From assembly GCA_029851965.1 (NCBI GenBank), contig JARKUW010000143.1, forward strand, positions 1 to 37,599: DNA of 37,599 bases. Reading direction: 5' to 3'. The position numbers were made by a program, and so were the translations under genes. Shown one piece after another: positions 31,702 to 37,599 of this stretch; positions within the stretch are counted from its first letter, which is position 1; every line of letters begins with the position of its first letter. This DNA comes from Bacteroidota bacterium. Lineage in GTDB: Bacteria > Bacteroidota > Bacteroidia > Sphingobacteriales > Sphingobacteriaceae. The notes beneath the pieces are model-generated. The model ran no database searches and was not told the origin of the DNA. It saw nothing but the letters and a program-made list of their open reading frames with translations.

Positions 31702-33360
31702 ATGGAACAAAGGTCCAGTAACAACAACCAGTGGCTTTATATATTTATTGCACTTGCCGTTGCCGTCAATTTTTCAGGGTTGTTTGTGACGATCATCGGA
31801 CCTGATGGCACGTTGTATGCGTCCATTGCCAAAACGATGGTGTGGAAGAACAACTATGCAGATCTATTCGTAAATGGACAGGAATGGCTGGATAAACCAC
31901 ATTTTCCATTCTGGGCGGCAGCCCTGTCTTTCAAGATCTTTGGGATAAGCACCTGGGCATATAAGCTTCCTGGTGTACTTTTCGTGATGCTGGGAGCCTG
32001 GTATACTTATAAATTCGCCGTCGAGGTTTACAACAAGCAGATCGGGCTGTGGTCTGTACTCATATTACTGACTTCAGAGCACCTGATCATCTCGAACAAT
32101 GACGTCAGAGCCGAGCCTTACCTGACTGGTCTGATCATCGCCAGTGTGTATTACTTCTATAAAGCACTTGGACAGCGATGGTTCTGGAACATTATCCTTG
32201 GCGCTTTGTTCGCAGCATGTGCCGTTATGACCAAGGGGATTTTTGCTGTCATTCCGGTTGCCGGCGCCATCTTTGGGCATCTTATCATCACTAAGCAGTG
32301 GAAATTGATTTTTCACATCCGTTGGCTCCTCGCGATCATTGCAGGATGTATTTTTATCCTTCCGGAGTTGTGGTGTTTGTATATGCAGTTTGACGTTCAT
32401 CCCGAGAAGGTGGTTTTTGGGCGAACGAACGTATCCGGGCTGAAGTTCTTCTTCTGGGACAGCCAGTTCGGGCGGTTCTTCAATGACGGGCCGATTAAGA
32501 AAGCAAACGGGGACCCATCGTTCTTTCTTCATACCACCCTCTGGGCTTTCCTGCCCTGGTCTATTATGCTGTATGTGGGTATCGTTCAGTTCTTCCGCAA
32601 CAAAGGGCTTCAGGTGAAACAGAAGGAATGGTTTTGCATCTGTGGAGCCGGATTAACCTTTCTCATCTTTTCTTTATCGAAGTTCCAGCTGCCGCACTAC
32701 ATCACCATCATCTTTCCTTTTTTCGCCATACTAACTGCTCAGTACTTCTACGGAATTGACCTGAAATCCGCGCGAATCATGAAATTCGTCCAGCTGTTTG
32801 TGATCACTGCAATGGTGCTGATCATCGGGGCACTGCATTACTTCTTTCGTCCGGAAAACACAGCCACTTCAACAACAGTCATAGTTCTGTTCTCGGCAGC
32901 GCTTGCTGTTTTCGTATGCTATCGTATCTCCGGAAGATATCAGATCCTGTATCTGGCCTGTGTAGCTGCATTTTTCGTCAATCTGTACTTCAACCTGGTT
33001 TATTATCCGAAGCTGGTGCAATATCAGGCCGACTGCATGGCGGCTTTTTACATCAACACGCACAACAAAGCCGGCCTCCCGGTTGTGCAAATTGAAAATG
33101 GAACCTCCCACGGGCTGGACTTTTACCTCAACCAAACCGCCGCGTCTTATGTCCCTGAGGATGTAAAACCTTTGCCAAAGGGTCCTTACTTGCTATTTGG
33201 AGATACGGAAGCAATTGAGCAGCTGAAGAAAAAAGGCTTGCAGGTACAGCCGCTAAAATCCTTTGAGCGTTTCCGGATCACGTTGGTCAATAAGAAATTC
33301 CTCAACAACGCTACCCGCCAGGAAGTTATTCAGTCTTCTGAACTGGTACTGGTAAAATAA
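31702..33360 (+). CDS. GT39/ArnT-like membrane glycosyltransferase
   Basis: A 552-residue integral membrane protein with about 10-12 predicted membrane helices and a soluble C-terminal part (~440-552). The first periplasmic loop after helix 1 carries the acidic site in GPDGTLYASIAKTM, followed by WLDKPHFPFWAAALSFKIFG and a DVRAEPYLTGLIIA segment, matching the ArnT/PMT (GT39/GT83) pattern. The family transfers a sugar from a polyprenyl-phosphate donor to lipid A or protein. The donor and acceptor cannot be read here. The first acidic pair is D-G rather than the common D-E, a mild variation. It forms an operon with the GtrA gene. Confidence 0.9.
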   Translation: MEQRSSNNNQWLYIFIALAVAVNFSGLFVTIIGPDGTLYASIAKTMVWKNNYADLFVNGQEWLDKPHFPFWAAALSFKIFGISTWAYKLPGVLFVMLGAWYTYKFAVEVYNKQIGLWSVLILLTSEHLIISNNDVRAEPYLTGLIIASVYYFYKALGQRWFWNIILGALFAACAVMTKGIFAVIPVAGAIFGHLIITKQWKLIFHIRWLLAIIAGCIFILPELWCLYMQFDVHPEKVVFGRTNVSGLKFFFWDSQFGRFFNDGPIKKANGDPSFFLHTTLWAFLPWSIMLYVGIVQFFRNKGLQVKQKEWFCICGAGLTFLIFSLSKFQLPHYITIIFPFFAILTAQYFYGIDLKSARIMKFVQLFVITAMVLIIGALHYFFRPENTATSTTVIVLFSAALAVFVCYRISGRYQILYLACVAAFFVNLYFNLVYYPKLVQYQADCMAAFYINTHNKAGLPVVQIENGTSHGLDFYLNQTAASYVPEDVKPLPKGPYLLFGDTEAIEQLKKKGLQVQPLKSFERFRITLVNKKFLNNATRQEVIQSSELVLVK

Positions 33361-33410
33361 GCAAGCCCGCAAGAAACAGATATCCACATGCTATATTTGT
33401 TTTGAGGTTT

Positions 33411-33418
33411 ATTAACTT
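33411..33418 (+). promoter_or_regulatory. Candidate -7 element of lpdA
   Basis: TAACTTTG matches TAnnTTTG, 21 bases before the ATG. A TTTG lies upstream, but with a spacer of only about 13 bases, so the -33 half is not convincing. Confidence 0.45.
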
Positions 33419-33439
33419 TGTTCAACAAAAAACTTGATT

Positions 33440-34843
33440 ATGCAATACGATGTAGTTGTTATAGGTTCTGGTCCTGGTGGTTATGTTGGCGCAATTAGAT
33501 GTGCTCAATTAGGCTTAAAAACAGCAGTTATAGAAAAGTACAAAACCTTTGGTGGTACCTGCTTAAATGTAGGTTGTATCCCTTCAAAAGCATTGTTAGA
33601 CTCTTCCGAGCATTACCACAATGCGGCTCATTCTTTTACCCAGCACGGTATAGACCTAAGTGATCTTAAGGTAAACATGCCTCAGATGATCGCCAGGAAG
33701 AATGATGTTGTCGCACAGAATACAGCTGGTATTACTTACCTGTTCAAGAAAAATAAAATAGATAGCTTTCAGGGCGTCGGATCATTCGTTGATAAAAACA
33801 CCATTAAGATCACAAAGGAGGACGGTACATCAGAGACCATCACTGCAAAAAATGTGATCATTGCTTCAGGCTCGAAGCCTACTTCATTGCCGTTTCTTCC
33901 GGTTGATAAAAAACGCATCATTACCTCGACAGAGGCATTGGAGATCAATGAAGTTCCTAAGCACCTGGTTGTGATCGGAGGCGGTGTCATCGGTCTGGAG
34001 CTCGGTTCTGTATATGCCCGTTTAGGTGCTAAAGTATCCGTAATTGAATTCCTTCCTTCCATCATTGCCACGATGGATGCCGGTCTCGGAAAAGAACTGC
34101 AGCGCGTACTTAAGAAATCCTTGGGCATGGAGTTCTATATGAATCATAAAGTTACTGGTGCTACTGTAGCTGGTGAAACGGTTACTGTTACTGCGGAGAA
34201 TGCCAAAGGAGAACAGGTTAATTTCGATGCAGACTATTGCATCGTGGCCGTAGGCCGTACCGCCTATACAGAAGGACTTGGATTGGAGAACATCGGAATT
34301 CAAACGGAAAGAGGAAATAAGATACCGGTTAACGAACATTTGGAGACCACGGTACCGGGCGTATATGCTATTGGCGATGTGATTACAGGTGCAATGCTGG
34401 CACACAAGGCAGAAGATGAAGGTACCTATGTTGCAGAACGTATTGTAGGACAAAAGCCGCACATCAATTACAATTTGATCCCTGGCGTTGTATATACCTG
34501 GCCAGAGGTTGCTTCTGTCGGATTTACTGAAGAACAGCTTAAAGCAAAAGGAGCGAAGTACAAGACAGGATCATTTCCATTTAAAGCCAGTGGCCGTGCA
34601 AAAGCCAGTATGGATACAGATGGTTTCGTGAAAGTGCTTTCAGACGCCACAACAGATGAGATCCTGGGCGTTCATATGATTGGACCCCGTGCGGCAGATA
34701 TGATCGCAGAAGCGGTTGTCGCCATGGAATTCCGTGCTTCAGCAGAGGATATTGCGCGCATTTGTCATGCACATCCAACCTATACAGAAGCATTCAGAGA
34801 AGCTGCTATGGCAGCAACAGAAAATAGGGCTATACACATTTAA
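33440..34843 (+). CDS. lpdA: Dihydrolipoyl dehydrogenase (E3)
   Basis: A 467-residue FAD enzyme. The track start is TTG; the ATG at 33440 opens MQYDVVVIGSGPGGYVGAIRCAQLG, the FAD-binding motif. The redox disulfide is in GGTCLNVGCIPSK, the NAD motif is VIGGGVIGLELGSVYARLGAKV, and the C-terminal catalytic His-Glu is in HAHPTYTEAFREAAM. It reoxidises the lipoyl group of the E2 proteins, here most directly SucB. A TAACTTTG element (33411-33418) lies 21 bases upstream. It is alone on its transcript and ends at a good hairpin. Confidence 0.96.
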   Translation: MQYDVVVIGSGPGGYVGAIRCAQLGLKTAVIEKYKTFGGTCLNVGCIPSKALLDSSEHYHNAAHSFTQHGIDLSDLKVNMPQMIARKNDVVAQNTAGITYLFKKNKIDSFQGVGSFVDKNTIKITKEDGTSETITAKNVIIASGSKPTSLPFLPVDKKRIITSTEALEINEVPKHLVVIGGGVIGLELGSVYARLGAKVSVIEFLPSIIATMDAGLGKELQRVLKKSLGMEFYMNHKVTGATVAGETVTVTAENAKGEQVNFDADYCIVAVGRTAYTEGLGLENIGIQTERGNKIPVNEHLETTVPGVYAIGDVITGAMLAHKAEDEGTYVAERIVGQKPHINYNLIPGVVYTWPEVASVGFTEEQLKAKGAKYKTGSFPFKASGRAKASMDTDGFVKVLSDATTDEILGVHMIGPRAADMIAEAVVAMEFRASAEDIARICHAHPTYTEAFREAAMAATENRAIHI

Positions 34844-34861
34844 GCGATAGCTTACTAAAAT

Positions 34862-34892
34862 AAAAAACCCGGTATCACTACCGGGTTTTTTT
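34862..34892. terminator. Bidirectional terminator between lpdA and the RND gene
   Basis: ACCCGGTA, loop TCAC, TACCGGGT, flanked by A and T runs that extend the pairing on both sides. It fits both convergent genes. Confidence 0.92.
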
Positions 34893-34907
34893 ATGCATTG
34901 GCGAATG

Positions 34908-37599
34908 TTAATGTTGGTGATCCAACTCGTATTCTTTCACTTCTTTATGTTCGTACGGTTCAACCATCAGTTCTTCTATGGTGATTCCTTTTTTATTGTA
35001 ACCCATACGATCCAGTAGCCTGTCGAATATCAGATACATTACCGGAACAATAATCAGGGTAAGAAACAACGAACTTAATAGCCCCCCGATAATTACCCAG
35101 GCTAGTCCATTTTTCCATTCTGCACCAGCACCACTGGCTAGCGCAATTGGTAGCATACCAATAACCATCGCAATGGTCGTCATCAGGATTGGACGCAAAC
35201 GTGCGTGGTTAGCCAAAATCAAGGCTTCAACCGTGTCCTTACCTTCTGCTTTCATCTGGTTTGTAAAATCCACCAGGATGATCGCATTCTTTGCCACCAA
35301 TCCAATCAGCATGATCAATCCCAGAATGGTAAAGATGTTCAAGGCATTATTCGTTAGTGCCAAAGCAAGCAGGGCCCCGATAACGGATAGCGGAATCGAG
35401 AACATGACCACGAATGGATAAACAAAACTGTCGTATAGAGTTACCATGATCAGGTAAACCAGCAAAATTGACGATAGTAGAGCGATACCTAAAGTACCGA
35501 ATCCTTCTCCCTGATTTTCGGCATCTCCACCCCAGACATAACTTACACCGATCGGTTTCTTCAAGGTACCGTCAGCCTCCTTTTTTTCCAGCGCTTCCTG
35601 GAATTCTGCAACGATGGTACCAGTAGGGCGTCCGATGGACTGTGCCTGCACAGATACCGAAGTACTCTTATCGCGGCGCTCCAACTGACTTGGTCCGGAT
35701 CCCTGACGGATGTCTGCAAACTGTGACAACTTTACTTGCTGCCCGGTATTGTTGATGAAAATCAGGTTTCTTACGTCATCAATATTCTCGCGGTTAAATG
35801 CCTGATATTGTATGTTGATGTCGTATTCATATTCACCCTTCCGGAATTTACCATCCGTGTTACCACTGAAAGCAGTTTGCATCGTAACACCAACGGTTTG
35901 AAGCGTCAGCCCCAATGCAGCCATCTTATCGCGGTCTACCTGAACATTAATCTCCGGACTACCCGTTTCCACAGATAACTTGATCTCGGCAGAACCTTTA
36001 ATTCCGGCAAGCACATCTTTTGCTGCATTTGCATATTTCATGGCACTATCCAGGTCAGATCCCATTACTACCAGTTCTATAGGGGCATTTTCTGCGATAC
36101 CCAAAATACTGATCGGAACGGTCTTCACTTTTACGCCAACCAGATATTTCGCGAGTTCGCGGCTGACTTTCGTTGCGTATATACTTGCGTCATCGGCACG
36201 GTCCTTCCGGTCCACGAGACGAACGTTAATCTCCGATTTGTAAGCAGTTGCCTGAGTTGCCCCGAAGTTACCGCTGGCCTGTCCTACAGTGGTGATCATT
36301 TGAGTGATCTCCGGCTTTTTAGTTAAGAAAGCCTCTGCTTTCTGAGTGGCCAGGTTGGTCTGCTCAATGGATGCATCTTTTGGAAGCTCCAGTTGTACCA
36401 GGAATTCCCCTTTATCACTCTTCGGAAAGAACTCTGTACCAATGTAACCTGCAGGAATCAACCCGCATGATCCAAAGAACATCACCAGTACGATCAGGAT
36501 CGTCTTGCCTTTGTTCGCCAGAGACCAGGTCAAAATACCCGAGATCCAATTGGTGAACTTATGCAGTTGTCTTTCGAACCACAAGATAAATCGGCCGAAA
36601 ATGTTTTTTCCTTCAATGCGTTCCAGCTTTCCGAAACGGGAGGAGAGTAGAGGTACAATGGTAAAGGAAGCAACGAGTGACAATAAGGTCGCCATGATCA
36701 CGACCACACAGAACTGCCTCAAAATATTCGATACCAACCCGGTAGTGATGGCAATTGGAAAGAACACGACAACAATCACGAGGGTGATGGAAACGACCGT
36801 AAACCCGATCTCGGCCGTTGCATCATAAGCCGCTCTAACCCGGTTCTTGCCCATTTCCATGTGCCTGTATATGTTCTCGAGTACCACAATGGCATCATCC
36901 ACCAGGATACCAACGACGAGTGATAGCCCTAATAGAGACATGAGGTTCAGCGTAAAGCCAAACATTTCAATTCCTATAAAAGTGGCAATCAAAGATGCAG
37001 GAATGGATACCATTACAATTAACGCGTTCCGTAAACTGTGTAAGAAGAACAGCATCACGAATGCAACGAGAATAATCGCAAGTATTAAATCGTGTATTAC
37101 CGCGTCTGCAGACTCCAGTGTAAATATGGAGCTGTCATTAACCACGCTGATGTTCAAGTTGTTCGCCTTGTAGTCGTTCATCAGGGTCGTGATGGTTTTA
37201 TGCACACCCTCGCTTACCTCCACCGCATTCGCGTCAGATTGTTTGATAATTTGAATTGCGATTGCTCCCTTCCGGTCTACTCGCGCAAGTTTGTCCACCT
37301 CTTTCTGCCTGTCTTGTACATCTGCAACATCCTGCAGCCTGATCTGAGCGCCGTCTGCACCGGTGCTTACCACCAGGTTCCGGAGCTCTTCAACACTTTG
37401 GTATTTACCAGACAAACGGATCAGGATATCCTGATCGTGGGTTTTCACGCTTCCTGTAGGGAAGTCCAGGTTAGATGATAAAATTGCCTGCTGAACCTGC
37501 GGGATGGATAGGTTATACCCCTGAAGCCGGTCCGCAATCAGCCCAACCTGAATCTCACGTTCCTGACCACCAACAAGGTTCACCTGTGCGACCCCGTTT
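34908..37599 (-). CDS. RND efflux permease (HAE1/AcrB-like), partial at right edge
   Basis: The frame stays open through the right edge (codons before the track's GTG read NGVAQV), so the true start is outside; about 896 codons are present and roughly 160-170 N-terminal residues are missing compared with a typical ~1050-residue pump. The permease helices show the proton-relay motif GILVDDAIVVLENIYRHM and the Lys in GLVAKNAIILVDFTNQM, both typical of the HAE1 drug-efflux class rather than metal pumps. Porter and docking loops (IRLQDVADV, VKLSQFADIRQG) are intact. The protein ends in a charged His-containing tail (EPYEHKEVKEYELDHQH). The periplasmic adaptor and outer-membrane channel are expected upstream, beyond the window; the substrate is unknown. 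Confidence 0.95.
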   Translation of the reverse strand, partial: NGVAQVNLVGGQEREIQVGLIADRLQGYNLSIPQVQQAILSSNLDFPTGSVKTHDQDILIRLSGKYQSVEELRNLVVSTGADGAQIRLQDVADVQDRQKEVDKLARVDRKGAIAIQIIKQSDANAVEVSEGVHKTITTLMNDYKANNLNISVVNDSSIFTLESADAVIHDLILAIILVAFVMLFFLHSLRNALIVMVSIPASLIATFIGIEMFGFTLNLMSLLGLSLVVGILVDDAIVVLENIYRHMEMGKNRVRAAYDATAEIGFTVVSITLVIVVVFFPIAITTGLVSNILRQFCVVVIMATLLSLVASFTIVPLLSSRFGKLERIEGKNIFGRFILWFERQLHKFTNWISGILTWSLANKGKTILIVLVMFFGSCGLIPAGYIGTEFFPKSDKGEFLVQLELPKDASIEQTNLATQKAEAFLTKKPEITQMITTVGQASGNFGATQATAYKSEINVRLVDRKDRADDASIYATKVSRELAKYLVGVKVKTVPISILGIAENAPIELVVMGSDLDSAMKYANAAKDVLAGIKGSAEIKLSVETGSPEINVQVDRDKMAALGLTLQTVGVTMQTAFSGNTDGKFRKGEYEYDINIQYQAFNRENIDDVRNLIFINNTGQQVKLSQFADIRQGSGPSQLERRDKSTSVSVQAQSIGRPTGTIVAEFQEALEKKEADGTLKKPIGVSYVWGGDAENQGEGFGTLGIALLSSILLVYLIMVTLYDSFVYPFVVMFSIPLSVIGALLALALTNNALNIFTILGLIMLIGLVAKNAIILVDFTNQMKAEGKDTVEALILANHARLRPILMTTIAMVIGMLPIALASGAGAEWKNGLAWVIIGGLLSSLFLTLIIVPVMYLIFDRLLDRMGYNKKGITIEELMVEPYEHKEVKEYELDHQH

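Noticed and set aside
32074-32532. 152-aa minus-strand ORF
   Set aside because: Antisense to the GT39-like membrane protein, whose hydrophobic helices are the real coding signal.
23384-34843. sucA, sucB and lpdA as something unusual because E3 is unlinked
   Set aside because: Separate lpdA is common, since E3 also serves other 2-oxoacid dehydrogenases; all motifs are standard.
36505-37173. Plus-strand ORFs of 107 and 108 aa
   Set aside because: Antisense to the RND permease, which has unmistakable helix and proton-relay motifs in the other frame.

Overview
The window looks like chromosomal DNA from a member of the Bacteroidota, most likely the Sphingobacteriaceae (Pedobacter/Mucilaginibacter-like). 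This is inferred from gene content (GIN-domain proteins, TlpA-type and M1/CocE exoproteins, FKBP lipoproteins, a CarH-like MerR beside photolyases) and from repeated matches to the Bacteroidota promoter -7 element TAnnTTTG close upstream of starts. No tRNA, rRNA, CRISPR array, transposase or phage gene was seen. The right edge cuts an RND pump gene.

Region 1 (1-11.1 kb) is an accessory redox and regulatory region: a TlpA-like thioredoxin protein, a pirin, a luciferase-like flavin oxidoreductase, two HxlR regulators, an NmrA/QOR2-like reductase divergent from one of them, an SDR, and two paralogous AraC regulators. Three 203-residue GIN-domain secreted paralogues lie on the minus strand, one alone (A) and two as an apparent operon (C then B). 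A and C share an ECF-type promoter (AAC-N16-CGTC) and a 35-bp identical upstream block; A and B share a near-identical terminator hairpin. To the right of each cassette lies a plus-strand gene tail without its front: an NmrA C-terminal fragment and an unassigned 33-codon tail. This points to cassette duplication with damage to neighbouring genes.

Region 2 (11.2-17.2 kb) is a MarR-headed fatty-acid beta-oxidation operon: MarR, 3-hydroxyacyl-CoA dehydrogenase/enoyl-CoA hydratase, thiolase, acyl-CoA dehydrogenase, then a strong terminator. A palindrome just after the promoter is a likely MarR operator.

Region 3 (17.2-23.3 kb) holds two FKBP prolyl-isomerase lipoproteins in tandem, facing a light-response cluster: class I photolyase, a TIGR01777 SDR, a DASH-type cryptochrome, and a MerR regulator with both cobalamin photoreceptor signatures (W-x9-EH and ExHxxG). 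A perfect 15-bp inverted repeat near the photolyase 3' end probably terminates the opposing FKBP transcript inside the photolyase gene.

Region 4 (23.4-37.6 kb) is mostly core metabolism and envelope: sucA-sucB of 2-oxoglutarate dehydrogenase, a minus-strand pair of secreted hydrolases (CocE-like and M1), a GtrA plus GT39 membrane pair, lipoamide dehydrogenase (the E3 partner of sucAB), and a partial HAE1 RND efflux permease.

Many ORF-track starts are TTG or GTG extensions; the starts given here were moved to ATG where signal peptides, conserved N-termini or promoter positions support it.
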